Below, in pieces: positions 43,961 through 52,833 of a DNA stretch of 64,000 bases. Source of the stretch: Gramella sp. MAR_2010_147. Lineage in GTDB: Bacteria; Bacteroidota; Bacteroidia; Flavobacteriales; Flavobacteriaceae. The notes below the pieces were generated by a model. The model made no database searches. It worked only from the letters and a program-made list of their open reading frames with translations, and was not told the origin of the DNA. The stretch's first letter is position 1. Each line of letters starts with the position of its first letter. A program made the translations under genes and the position numbers. The stretch is from NCBI RefSeq assembly GCF_900105135.1, contig NZ_LT629741.1, positions 2,705,001 through 2,769,000 on the forward strand, given 5' to 3'.

Positions 43961-45019
43961 CTAGATCTGATAAGTGATCGCATTGATGTTCATCCCTGCA
44001 CCCACACTTGCGAACATGACAATGTCACCTTTTTCAAGTTTCTGGTTGTCAATTTTTCCTCTTCGAACAAGATCAAAAAGGGTAGGCACCGTTGCGACGC
44101 TACTGTTGCCTAGTTCATGGATGGTCATTGGCATTACATCATCTGGAGGAGTCATGCCATGCAATTTGTAGAAACGCTGGATAATTGCATAATCCATTTT
44201 TTCATTAGCCTGATGAATAAATACCTTCTTTAGATCTTTGATAGATTTCCCGCTGTTTTCAAGACATTCTTTCATCGCTTTAGGAACGTTTACCAAAGCA
44301 AATTCATAAATCTTCCTGCCGTGCATTTTGATATACTTAATATCTTCTGGTGCAGTGGTATGATTGGATTTCCCAAAATAAATATATTCAGCTTCCTGAA
44401 AAGAATAGGTGGCAGATTCATGGGAAAGTACACCTGAAGCATCCTCAGAAGCTTCAAGGATCACTGCTCCAGCACCGTCTGAAAATATCATGGAATCCCT
44501 GTCATGCTTATCTACAACTCTTGAAAGCGCTTCGGCTCCAATAATAAGGCATTTTTTGGCAATTCCTGCTTTAATAAATGCCTGTGCCTGTATCATTCCT
44601 TCAATCCAGCCCGGGCAACCAAAAAGAAGATCGTAGCCTACGCATTTTGGATTTTTAATTCTTAGATGTGCTTTTACACGGGTAGCTAAACTGGGAACCG
44701 TATCACTTTGAATGGAATTTGACCTTACGTCTCCATAATTATGGGCTACTATAATGTAATCCAGGGTTTCGGGATCTATACCAGAGCTTTCAATGGCTTT
44801 TTGACTTGCAATAACAGCAATATCTGAAGTGTTTAAATTTTCATCTAAATAGCGTCGTTCTTCAATTCCAGTAATCGCTTTGAATTTTCTAATGGTCGTT
44901 TCATTATCATGAGGAAATGAAGAACCGTCAAGATTATAAAATTCGTGTTGATCAAAGTCAGCATTTTTTGTTACGACATTTGGTATATAGCTCCCCGTTC
45001 CGGTTATTTTGCAATTCAT
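43961..45019 (-). CDS. 3-oxoacyl-ACP synthase III-like ketosynthase
   Basis: A KAS III/FabH-type condensing enzyme that joins an acyl-CoA with malonyl-ACP. The catalytic triad is complete: Cys135 in LFGCPGW, His269 in IHQAN, and Asn305 in ELGNSSVAT; the FSDGAGAVILEAS segment follows. At 352 residues it is slightly longer than FabH (about 320-335), as is usual for the specialised Bacteroidota branch. It is the first gene of a three-gene operon with a methyltransferase and a glycosyltransferase and without ACP, ketoreductase or dehydratase genes, so it probably makes a special lipid or head-to-tail product and not housekeeping fatty acids; this is an inference. Confidence 0.9.
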   Translation of the reverse strand: MNCKITGTGSYIPNVVTKNADFDQHEFYNLDGSSFPHDNETTIRKFKAITGIEERRYLDENLNTSDIAVIASQKAIESSGIDPETLDYIIVAHNYGDVRSNSIQSDTVPSLATRVKAHLRIKNPKCVGYDLLFGCPGWIEGMIQAQAFIKAGIAKKCLIIGAEALSRVVDKHDRDSMIFSDGAGAVILEASEDASGVLSHESATYSFQEAEYIYFGKSNHTTAPEDIKYIKMHGRKIYEFALVNVPKAMKECLENSGKSIKDLKKVFIHQANEKMDYAIIQRFYKLHGMTPPDDVMPMTIHELGNSSVATVPTLFDLVRRGKIDNQKLEKGDIVMFASVGAGMNINAITYQI

Positions 45020-45097
45020 CTGACCATAGGTTTTATTCTGGGGGGTAAGTTACTAAATAGCTGATTAAATGCGTTAATTGCTTTTGAAAAATTATTA

Positions 45098-45135
45098 AAA
45101 GTCTGGAGCTCAATCCTGCCTGAGTTCCAGACTTT
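45098..45135 (-). terminator. Terminator of the minus-strand secreted-protein gene
   Basis: A 15-bp stem (45098-45112 with 45121-45135, one G-T pair) with an 8-base loop, just after the stop at 45143 when read leftward; a T-rich stretch follows on that strand. Confidence 0.75.
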
Positions 45136-45142
45136 CATAGAT

Positions 45143-46654
45143 TTACTTGATATTCATCTTCTCCAGATGAGCTGTGATGGTTTTTTCCTTTTTGTCATAT
45201 TCTACGATTAAAACATTTCCTAGTTTTGCTGGTAGAATAGAGGAGTTAATATCTCCTCTTTCTAAATAAATTTTATCTTCAGATATCTCATTATAGTCAT
45301 AGATGAGGGTTTTAAAAGCATTCTTATTCTTTTCCCCTTTAATCCTTTCGTAGTCCACAAAAGAGCTATAAAATCTATTTTTTTCAGGATCATTTTGTGT
45401 GTAGGTATAATCAAATGCTCCATAATTTACTAAAGCTCTGGCGTTCAATTGCGGGCTGCCAAAGTCGGTAGCACATAAAACCCTTGAAGTTCCTTTTTCA
45501 AATGTTTTGATCTCCTGCAACTCAAAATTTGGTTTAAATTCAAAAACCACAGCATCAGAAATAGTAAGCTGAGTTGCGCTTCCTCCGCCCCCCAGGGCAA
45601 GAGAGGCTACACCCAGAGCACTTACTGTTTTTTTGAATTTTTCACCTATGGCAAAAAACTTTCCGTCGCCGGTTTGAATAAGATCATGAAAGAAAACGTA
45701 ACTATTATCTCTTTCTTCTACCTGCATATACGGATAAATATTCTCATCCCAGTTTACAAGACTTTCACGAACACTCTGTCCATTACCGTCCAGTTCTTCA
45801 AGAAATACCCCCTCGCTTTTATCATTCAGAATTTTAGCATTGGGTTTAAAATATTCTCCCATTAGAATAAGATGATTATCATTCTTTAAAAAGGCATTAG
45901 TGATCAACCTGGGATTATCTTCTTCATATTTTTTCTCTATGATGAGTTCTCCTGTAGCTGCATTAAGGATTTTTGTAGTGACATCCACCTGTCGTGACAA
46001 TAATCCACCTTTCTTATATTCAAGAAAAACAATAAACTCCTCGTTTACATCTAGCGGGGTGATAAAGAACATGTCTTTGGCTCCTTCTGGAGAGGAATAT
46101 GACCATGGTTTTGAATCTCCCGTAGGATAGAAATTTATATCGTAGCCAATTTTTTTATCATCAGTTACCTTATTGAAAATAAAGCCTTTATTGGGAATTG
46201 CGTATAGCGGAAAGTATTCATTGCTTACACTATACAGGTTGATTAGCTTGTACTCTCTATTGCTTAAAGAAATAGTTTCATCAGGCAATTTTTGAGCATT
46301 CTTATCAAAGGATACAAGTTTTATCTGCTTTTCTGAATTATCCAGTAAAGCGAACATGATTGCTTCATTATTATACCTCCCATCAATAAGCTGCGTTCTC
46401 TTGTGGGCAACATAAGATTTCAGCGCGAGTTCATTTAGATTTTTATCCAGAATTTGAATTCCAAACTCTCGATCTTTTCGGCTCTTTTTATCTATTTCAT
46501 AAAAGAAGTAGTAACCATCCACATTTTTTTCGTGGCTAAGCATTGCTCCAGAATTTCGGAGTTTGAAATCGGTAATATTGTCTAATGTTCTTGACTGGCC
46601 AAAACATAGTGTAGTTAATAGAAAACAGAAAACAAGAAGTTTTGAATTTTTCAT
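45143..46654 (-). CDS. Secreted protein of unknown function
   Basis: A 503-residue exported protein that I do not recognise. A signal peptide (residues 1-19, ending CFGQ) is followed by a long beta-rich region of alternating strands with no clear enzyme motif, no sorting domain and no lipobox. The spacing of strands and of D-x-N/K turns suggests a beta-propeller-like fold; one hydrophobic Gly-rich stretch (SALGVASLALGGGGSATQ) in the middle is odd for a soluble protein. It follows the secreted M48 peptidase gene by 12 bases on the same strand, so the two are probably co-expressed. Confidence 0.75.
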   Translation of the reverse strand: MKNSKLLVFCFLLTTLCFGQSRTLDNITDFKLRNSGAMLSHEKNVDGYYFFYEIDKKSRKDREFGIQILDKNLNELALKSYVAHKRTQLIDGRYNNEAIMFALLDNSEKQIKLVSFDKNAQKLPDETISLSNREYKLINLYSVSNEYFPLYAIPNKGFIFNKVTDDKKIGYDINFYPTGDSKPWSYSSPEGAKDMFFITPLDVNEEFIVFLEYKKGGLLSRQVDVTTKILNAATGELIIEKKYEEDNPRLITNAFLKNDNHLILMGEYFKPNAKILNDKSEGVFLEELDGNGQSVRESLVNWDENIYPYMQVEERDNSYVFFHDLIQTGDGKFFAIGEKFKKTVSALGVASLALGGGGSATQLTISDAVVFEFKPNFELQEIKTFEKGTSRVLCATDFGSPQLNARALVNYGAFDYTYTQNDPEKNRFYSSFVDYERIKGEKNKNAFKTLIYDYNEISEDKIYLERGDINSSILPAKLGNVLIVEYDKKEKTITAHLEKMNIK

Positions 46655-46666
46655 ATTTAATAGGTG

Positions 46667-48031
46667 TTAGTTAGCGTTAATATTTTCGAAATAATTGATT
46701 AAATCTTTACCCTTAGTGGTGGTACTTAAACTTGCTTTATTGTAAACGCAAAACCAATAACCAATTTTTCTGGTGTTCTTCATTTCTATATTCACTATAA
46801 AGCGTCTTAGCTTGTCTAATTCTTCTTCCTTGGAAAATGGATTTTCAGGGCTTATGTATTTGCCAATGCTATGACTTCCTTTTAATTCATAAATTTTCCT
46901 GAGCAATGTGGCTATTTGAATATTAAACTCTTCGGCATTGATGTTTCCCAACTCATATTGCTGAAGTAGGAAATAAAGCGCGAGGTCAAATTGTTTTCTG
47001 TCTAAGGCTACATGTGTGCTTATTAATGCTGAAATTGATCTAAGCTCAGCAGAATTTGTACTGATTTTAGGTTTGTTTTGATCGATATGTTCTCTTAGGA
47101 TATTTGCACGCTCTTTAACAGCAGGATGAGTTCTCAGGGAATCTTCGTTTAGAGAATACTCGTTATCTGGCTTTTCAATACTAAACAGATTTGTTTCCTC
47201 TTTTTTTGTCCAGTAATCTTTAAACGGATATTCTTCAAAGGAGAAATATTTTTTTAAATCTGTTGGGTGATTAAAGAATGCGCCTTCATCAAAATCCAGT
47301 TTTTCCAATATTTCTGAAGCTGCTTGCGGGGCGTAAGTGGTTTTTGAATAATAAGTATTTCCTAATGAATCGGCAGAAATTTCAGCTTGTCTGGAATTCT
47401 TTCTCATAAGGAAACTCAGATCCTGAAAGAATTCCCTTGCCATAGAAAATTGGCCATATCGCCTCGCTTTAATTTCACTTATCTGGTCTTTAGCTGCCTT
47501 AGACTCTGTATTCCGAAAAAAGGTTTCAATAGATTCATCAATATGTTTTAGTTTATAATGCGCAATTTCATGACACAAAATAAAGGCAATTTCATCGTCG
47601 CTATCTGTAATAGAAAAAAGACCGTTATGAATGGCAAAAATACCATTGCCGTAAGAAGAGGCATTAGGAATAGGGGAGGTTCTAACGACAAATTTAAAAT
47701 CTGAATGATCTATCTCAGGGTTAGATCTATAGATTTTCCTTAAAATATCACCAACTCTTAGGTCTATAGATTCGCTATAAATAAAGAGGCTGTCTTCAAT
47801 ATTTTCAATAAAATTATCCCTTGATTTTTCCCAGTATTCGGTAACTTTTTTATCCTGATTACCCTCGTATCCCTCTATTTTGGCAGTGGTGATTCTATTA
47901 AGATAGTTACCTGTTTCGAGATCTTTTTTCTTTAAATAGCGATAATCTACTTCCTGGGCATATACTGCCATAAAAAAGCAATTTATGCTCATTATTATCA
48001 GGTACACTGATAAAATGGAAGCTTTACTCAC
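46667..48031 (-). CDS. Secreted M48-family metallopeptidase
   Basis: A zinc peptidase exported to the periplasm. The catalytic helix is FILCHEIAHYKLKH (HExxH), with a third ligand region AEISADSLG (Glu), and an Ala-rich stretch after. The C-terminal half (about residues 300-450) is helical without a clear domain. The preferred start is GTG 48031, which gives a normal signal peptide (MSKASILSVYLII...AVYAQ); ATG 47992 would leave only 13 residues of signal, and a more upstream TTG (48085) would start inside the gcvP terminator hairpin. Length from GTG is 454 residues. It pairs with the unknown secreted protein downstream. Confidence 0.82.
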   Translation of the reverse strand: MSKASILSVYLIIMSINCFFMAVYAQEVDYRYLKKKDLETGNYLNRITTAKIEGYEGNQDKKVTEYWEKSRDNFIENIEDSLFIYSESIDLRVGDILRKIYRSNPEIDHSDFKFVVRTSPIPNASSYGNGIFAIHNGLFSITDSDDEIAFILCHEIAHYKLKHIDESIETFFRNTESKAAKDQISEIKARRYGQFSMAREFFQDLSFLMRKNSRQAEISADSLGNTYYSKTTYAPQAASEILEKLDFDEGAFFNHPTDLKKYFSFEEYPFKDYWTKKEETNLFSIEKPDNEYSLNEDSLRTHPAVKERANILREHIDQNKPKISTNSAELRSISALISTHVALDRKQFDLALYFLLQQYELGNINAEEFNIQIATLLRKIYELKGSHSIGKYISPENPFSKEEELDKLRRFIVNIEMKNTRKIGYWFCVYNKASLSTTTKGKDLINYFENINAN

Positions 48032-48070
48032 AACTATATCTAAGTATTTAACAGGAGTTGTGTTAAATAT

Positions 48071-48100
48071 AAAAAAGCTTTTCAATTGAAAAGCTTTTTT
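48071..48100 (-). terminator. gcvP terminator
   Basis: A 13-bp stem AAAAAAGCTTTTC/GAAAAGCTTTTTT (48071-48083 with 48088-48100), loop AATT, A and T runs on each side. It lies 25 bases after the gcvP stop and before the M48 gene. Confidence 0.85.
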
Positions 48101-48124
48101 CGGTAATAAAATTTAATAATTTAT

Positions 48125-50974
48125 CTATGCTTCTGCATATTCTTCTGTTGGGGGGCAGGTACACATAAGATTTCTGTCTCCAAAAGCTTCGTCAACTCTT
48201 CTAACGCTAGGCCAGAATTTATTATCATGAAGATGTGCAAGCGGATAAGCCGCTTTCTCCCTGGAATATGGTAGTTTCCATTCATCTGAAGTTAACATAT
48301 GAATAGTATGCGGTGCATTTTTTAATACGTTATTGGTATCTTCAGATGTTAGCTCATCTATTTCCTGTCTAATAGAGATCAGGGCGTCACAAAAACGGTC
48401 CAATTCAGGTTTACTTTCGCTTTCTGTTGGTTCGATCATCATTGTTCCTGCAACCGGGAAGGAAACAGTTGGAGCATGAAAACCATAATCTATTAGTCGT
48501 TTGGCGATATCGGTTACTTCAATTCCTTGGTCTTTAAAAGGTCTGCAGTCTATGATCATCTCATGAGCAGCTCTTCCTCTTTCCCCTGAATATAAGGTTT
48601 TATAATGGCCGTTGAGCCTGGCCTTAATATAGTTGGCATTTAAAATAGCATACTCAGTGGCTTTTTGAAGACCGCCGGTTCCAAGCATTTTTATATATCC
48701 GTATGAAATAAGGCAAACTAAAGAAGATCCCCATGGTGCAGAAGAAATTGCTCCAATGGCTTTTTCTCCTCCGGTTTTAATTACTGGATTTCCAGGTAAA
48801 AATGGTTTTAACTGTTCTGCAACACAAATTGGTCCAACTCCAGGCCCGCCACCTCCGTGAGGAATGGCAAATGTTTTATGTAAATTTAAGTGACAAACGT
48901 CTGCTCCAATTCTTCCGGGATTGGTCAATCCAACCTGAGCATTCATATTGGCACCGTCCATATACACCTGTCCTCCATTCTCATGGATAATATTTGTAAC
49001 CTCCCTAATGGCAGATTCAAACACCCCATGCGTAGAAGGATATGTAACCATTAATGCGGCAAGGTTATCTTTATGTTTTATAGCTTTTTCTCGTAGATCA
49101 TCAACATCTATATTGCCATTTTCAGAAGCTTTTGTAACCACCACTTTCATTCCGGCCATTACTGCAGAGGCAGGATTGGTTCCGTGTGCAGATGAAGGTA
49201 TAAGACAAACATTTCTATGCCCTTCTCCGTTCGATTCGTGATAAGCTCTGATAACCATCAATCCGGCATATTCTCCCTGCGCACCTGAATTAGGCTGAAG
49301 AGAAGTTGCAGAAAATCCGGTGATTTCAGTTAATTGATCTTCCAGTTCTTTTAAAACTGTTTGATATCCTTCTGCCTGATCTACCGGAGCAAATGGATGC
49401 ATATTCCCCCATTGGGGGTTGCTTAATGGAAGCATTTCTGAAGCTGCGTTGAGCTTCATAGTACATGACCCCAATGAGATCATGGAATGATTCAGAGAAA
49501 GATCCTTGCGTTCCAGTTTTTTGATATAACGCATCAATTCAGTCTCTGAATGATAAAGATTGAATACTTCGTGCGTTAAAAATTCAGTTTTTCTTTCAAG
49601 GTTTTCAGGGATCGCCGATCTTTTAGAAAGCTCTTCGATCTCCGTTTTATTTTTATCGGCAAGTTCAGCAAAAACGGCAACTATCGCATTAAGATCATCG
49701 GTAGTGGTTGTTTCATTTATAGAAATACACGAGCTGTCCGCATCTGGGTAGAAGAAATTGATCTCATGCTTTTCAGCAATCTCTTTTAATTTTGATGCAC
49801 TTGCTTTAACATGAATAGTGTCAAAATATGCTGAATTCAATTGTTCAAAACCAAGTTCCTTTAAACGGTCTTCTAAGGATACCGCCGATGCATGTACGAT
49901 ATTCGCAATATATTCAAGACCTTTTGGTCCATGATACACAGCATACATCCCGGCCATTACAGCCAGTAGAACCTGGGCAGTACAAATATTTGAAGTTGCT
50001 TTATCTCTTTTGATATGTTGCTCTCTTGTTTGAAGAGCCATTCTTAGAGCATTGTTTCCATCCAGATCTTTGGTTAAACCTATAATTCTTCCTGGGAGAT
50101 TACGTTTGTATTCTTCTTTGGTAGCAAAAAAAGCAGCATGAGGTCCTCCGTAACCAAGAGGAATTCCAAAGCGTTGGGTTGTTCCTACAACCACATCCAC
50201 TCCCAATTCTCCGGGCGCCTGAAGTTTTACAAGACTTAAGATGTCTGCAGCAACGGCGGTCTTTATATTTGCTTTTTTACAATTTTCAATAAAATCTCCA
50301 TAATCAAAAATTTGTCCGAATTTCCCTGGATACTGCACTAAAGCACCAAAATAATCTTCAGAAAAATCGAATTCTTCATGATTACCAACCACCATGTCTA
50401 TCCCAAGAAAATCTGCCCTGGTTTCCATTAAAGAGATCGTTTGTGGCAGAGTTTGTTGAGAAACAAAGAACTTATTTACATTATCTTTCTTTTGTTTTCT
50501 ATCGCGAACTGCATGCAATAATGCCATAGCCTCAGCTGCTGCAGTAGACTCGTCAAGTAGAGATGCATTTGCAATCTCCATTCCCGTTAGATCACTAACC
50601 ATGGTTTGGAAATTAAGTAAAGCTTCCAAACGGCCTTGTGCAATCTCTGCCTGATAAGGTGTATAGGCAGTATACCAACCCGGATTTTCAAGAATATTTC
50701 GTTGAATGACGGCAGGGAGAATAGCCTGATGATAACCAAGGCCTATATACGTTTTAAAAACCCTGTTCTTTTCCGAAAGCTTTTTAATATGCTCGGCATA
50801 TTGATTTTCACTCATCGCCTTTGGAAGATTCAAAGCCTCGTTTAGCCTTATATCATCCGGGATCGTCTCGTAAATTAATTGCTCTATAGACTCAACGCCA
50901 ATAGTATCCAGCATTTCCTGTAGATTTTCTGCTTTAGGGCCTATGTGACGTAATGCGAAAGAATCTGTTCTCAT
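48125..50974 (-). CDS. gcvP: Glycine dehydrogenase (glycine cleavage P-protein)
   Basis: PLP enzyme that decarboxylates glycine and loads aminomethyl onto the lipoyl H-protein. A fused, homodimeric form of 949 residues from ATG 50974 ([13 protein letters not shown]), matching the usual 950. The PLP lysine is in [16 protein letters not shown]; other signs are [26 protein letters not shown] and the C-terminal MMIEPTESE. The frame extends to 51022, but homologues begin at the MRTDSF position. No glycine riboswitch was seen in the short leader. gcvT and gcvH are not nearby, which is common in this group. Confidence 0.95.
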   Translation of the reverse strand: MRTDSFALRHIGPKAENLQEMLDTIGVESIEQLIYETIPDDIRLNEALNLPKAMSENQYAEHIKKLSEKNRVFKTYIGLGYHQAILPAVIQRNILENPGWYTAYTPYQAEIAQGRLEALLNFQTMVSDLTGMEIANASLLDESTAAAEAMALLHAVRDRKQKKDNVNKFFVSQQTLPQTISLMETRADFLGIDMVVGNHEEFDFSEDYFGALVQYPGKFGQIFDYGDFIENCKKANIKTAVAADILSLVKLQAPGELGVDVVVGTTQRFGIPLGYGGPHAAFFATKEEYKRNLPGRIIGLTKDLDGNNALRMALQTREQHIKRDKATSNICTAQVLLAVMAGMYAVYHGPKGLEYIANIVHASAVSLEDRLKELGFEQLNSAYFDTIHVKASASKLKEIAEKHEINFFYPDADSSCISINETTTTDDLNAIVAVFAELADKNKTEIEELSKRSAIPENLERKTEFLTHEVFNLYHSETELMRYIKKLERKDLSLNHSMISLGSCTMKLNAASEMLPLSNPQWGNMHPFAPVDQAEGYQTVLKELEDQLTEITGFSATSLQPNSGAQGEYAGLMVIRAYHESNGEGHRNVCLIPSSAHGTNPASAVMAGMKVVVTKASENGNIDVDDLREKAIKHKDNLAALMVTYPSTHGVFESAIREVTNIIHENGGQVYMDGANMNAQVGLTNPGRIGADVCHLNLHKTFAIPHGGGGPGVGPICVAEQLKPFLPGNPVIKTGGEKAIGAISSAPWGSSLVCLISYGYIKMLGTGGLQKATEYAILNANYIKARLNGHYKTLYSGERGRAAHEMIIDCRPFKDQGIEVTDIAKRLIDYGFHAPTVSFPVAGTMMIEPTESESKPELDRFCDALISIRQEIDELTSEDTNNVLKNAPHTIHMLTSDEWKLPYSREKAAYPLAHLHDNKFWPSVRRVDEAFGDRNLMCTCPPTEEYAEA

Positions 50975-51096
50975 TAAAATAAATAGTTGTGTTTTTCGTG
51001 CTGCGAAAGTACATAATTTCATGCTAATTTTTTAAAGTTTAGGGGGATACAGTTGTTAAGATTTCGAGGGCTTTAATTACTATGTGATTTTATACG

Positions 51097-51104
51097 TAAT
51101 TTCG
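51097..51104 (+). promoter_or_regulatory. Promoter-like box TAATTTCG directly before the UbiA-like gene
   Basis: Close to TAnnTTTG (C for T near the end); it ends four bases before ATG 51109, so a transcript from it would start at or next to the start codon. Confidence 0.45.
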
Positions 51105-51108
51105 CAGC

Positions 51109-51948
51109 ATGAAGTATTGGAGAAATGCTTTCGAACTTTATCTAAACAGCAGCATTCATGTATCTCTCGCAGTTGTTGCTTTTACATTTATCACTTTTTT
51201 AGAACATGATCTTAACCTTGATCTAATTCTAATATTTTTCATTTTTTTTGCCTCAATTACGGGCTATAATTTTGTGAAGTATGCTGGAATAGCAAAGCTT
51301 CATCATCTCAGCCTGGCTAAAAATCTTAGAATAATCCAGGTCTTTTCTGGAATCTGCTTTATTGCACTGGTTTATTTTTCTTTCCAATTAAAAATGGATG
51401 TTCTAATTGCAACAGGAATATTAGGCATATTTACGTTGCTTTATGTGCTTCCTGTTTTTGGCAGTGGCAATAGTCTTCGCAGTCTACCAGGGATGAAAAT
51501 CTTTATAATAGCAACGGTGTGGGCCGGGAGTACAGTAATACTTCCCCTAATTAATGCTGAGAAATATTTAGGAACAGAATTAATCGTTGATTTTATACAG
51601 AGGCTTCTCTTGGTGATTATTCTCACGCTTCCTTTTGAGATTAGAGATCTAAACTTTGATAATGAGAGGCTGGGCACAATTCCTCAGAAACTTGGGAGTT
51701 TTATGACCAAGGTTTTTGGAACTTTTTTGATCGTTTTGATTTTCTTAATAGAACTATATCAGAAATCGTTTAGATCAAACGAATTTTTGGTGTTGATAGT
51801 AATTCTTATGTTAAGCGGAGTTTTATTGTGGCGGGCTAAAGAAACACAGAAAAAATATTACTGTTCATTCTGGGTGGAAGGGGTTCCAATAGTATACCTT
51901 GGAATATATCTTATTTTTGAGTTCGTTCTTCCGCAAATTCCTTTTTAA
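51109..51948 (+). CDS. UbiA-like integral membrane protein
   Basis: A 279-residue membrane protein with about eight hydrophobic helices. The segment LPFEIRDLNFDNERLGTIPQKLG resembles the second Asp-rich loop of UbiA prenyltransferases (D-x3-D with IP or LP after it). The first UbiA motif (NDxxDxxxD) is not present: at that place the protein has SITGYNFVKYAGIAKLHH. So it is either a divergent, perhaps inactive, UbiA relative or an unusual prenyltransferase. Its end overlaps the anti-sigma gene on the other strand by 38 bases. I am fairly sure of the fold, not of the activity. Confidence 0.7.
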   Translation: MKYWRNAFELYLNSSIHVSLAVVAFTFITFLEHDLNLDLILIFFIFFASITGYNFVKYAGIAKLHHLSLAKNLRIIQVFSGICFIALVYFSFQLKMDVLIATGILGIFTLLYVLPVFGSGNSLRSLPGMKIFIIATVWAGSTVILPLINAEKYLGTELIVDFIQRLLLVIILTLPFEIRDLNFDNERLGTIPQKLGSFMTKVFGTFLIVLIFLIELYQKSFRSNEFLVLIVILMLSGVLLWRAKETQKKYYCSFWVEGVPIVYLGIYLIFEFVLPQIPF

Positions 51949-52183
51949 TTTGCTCACGCCATTGCTGTTTTTTTTCCTCAGGACATGGTTCAAGTTTAGA
52001 CTTGTGTATAAGATTTGTAAGTTTAGAATTCTTGGCTGAGAATTTCCGGCAGGTTCTACAGAAAGCAAGATGTAATAACAATTTTGCCTTTTCAAATAAA
52101 TTCGCTTCGTCGTACTGAGATTTATCGCAACACGTAGCTGCTTCAGAACAGTCAAAAAAAAGAAACTTACCTTTCTTACTCAT
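51911..52183 (-). CDS. Small zinc-binding anti-sigma factor
   Basis: A soluble protein of 90 residues from ATG 52183, two bases after the sigma-factor stop. It has the ZAS-type zinc motif H-x3-C-x2-C (His38, Cys42, Cys45: HLAFCRTC) plus more cysteines (12, 18, 19), and no membrane helix. Such proteins hold an ECF sigma factor inactive and can release it on thiol oxidation. A longer version from 52210 would overlap the sigma gene. The 3' end overlaps the convergent UbiA-like gene by 38 bases. The pairing with the sigma factor is deduced from position and motif. Confidence 0.75.
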   Translation of the reverse strand: MSKKGKFLFFDCSEAATCCDKSQYDEANLFEKAKLLLHLAFCRTCRKFSAKNSKLTNLIHKSKLEPCPEEKKQQWREQIKKEFAEERTQK

Positions 52184-52185
52184 AA

Positions 52186-52737
52186 TTAAAACCAGTTTTT
52201 TTCTAAACAAGCTGCCAGTGCTGTTCTGGCTCTATGTATAATAACCCAGAGGTTAGACGGGGTGATATTAAATTCATTACATATGGCTTCAGTATCTGCA
52301 CCATCGATTGTTTTTCTTTTGAAAATTTCTGCGTGCTTTTCGTTAATAGAATCAAGACAATCTAAAATAGCCAACCCCAGTTCATTATTCTCCATTTCAT
52401 CCTCCGCACTTCTGTCAAATTGATCTGCTACTTGCTCTTCCAGCCATTCACCTTCATTGTAATCGTCAGAATATTTGATCTTTACTTCAGCTTTCCCTTT
52501 TCTTGAATTGATCTTGCGATAGTAATCTATAATTTTTCTCTTTAAAATAGAAATTAACCAGGTTCTTTCACTTGCCTCACCTTTAAAATTTTTAGCCGAC
52601 TTTAATGCTGCCAGAAAAGTTTCTGAAATAAGATCGTTCGCCACCTCACGATTGTTTACCCGAACGATCGTATAATTAAAGAGATAATCTGAATATTTAT
52701 CAACCCATTTATTCGGGTCGAGGGAGTTAGCTGGCAT
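52186..52737 (-). CDS. ECF-type RNA polymerase sigma factor
   Basis: A 183-residue sigma-70 family factor with region 2 (about residues 15-75, containing ANDLISETFLAALKSAKNF and RTWLISILKRKIIDYYRK) and region 4 (about 120-178, containing the helix-turn-helix DTEAICNEFNITPSNLWVIIHRAR). The linker between them is long and acidic (EVKIKYSDDYNEGEWLEE). The zinc-finger anti-sigma gene follows after two bases. A CAAAAATA box (TATTTTTG on the coding strand, 52762-52769) may be its promoter. The regulon is not visible. Confidence 0.93.
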   Translation of the reverse strand: MPANSLDPNKWVDKYSDYLFNYTIVRVNNREVANDLISETFLAALKSAKNFKGEASERTWLISILKRKIIDYYRKINSRKGKAEVKIKYSDDYNEGEWLEEQVADQFDRSAEDEMENNELGLAILDCLDSINEKHAEIFKRKTIDGADTEAICNEFNITPSNLWVIIHRARTALAACLEKNWF

Positions 52738-52761
52738 GATCTAGATTAAAACGATTCTAAT

Positions 52762-52769
52762 CAAAAATA
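52762..52769 (-). promoter_or_regulatory. Probable -7 element (TATTTTTG) of the ECF sigma gene
   Basis: On the minus strand it reads TATTTTTG, about 24 bases before ATG 52737. No matching -33 TTG. The standard housekeeping form argues against strict autoregulation by the ECF sigma. Confidence 0.45.
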
Positions 52770-52833
52770 GCAAAAGAAAGTTTATCTAAAGCTATAGAGA
52801 ACATAAGATTTCTGGTGCCTACACCTGTTTTGG

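Noticed and set aside
48032..48085. Upstream TTG start for the M48 peptidase
   Set aside because: It would lie in the loop of the gcvP terminator and add residues unlike a signal peptide.
50975..51108. A glycine riboswitch before gcvP
   Set aside because: Only about 130 bases are shared with the divergent gene, and no paired glycine-aptamer structure can be seen.
51865..52155. A second leftward frame over the anti-sigma gene
   Set aside because: It is out of frame with the cysteine-motif protein and begins inside it; the latter has the ZAS motif and correct spacing to the sigma gene.
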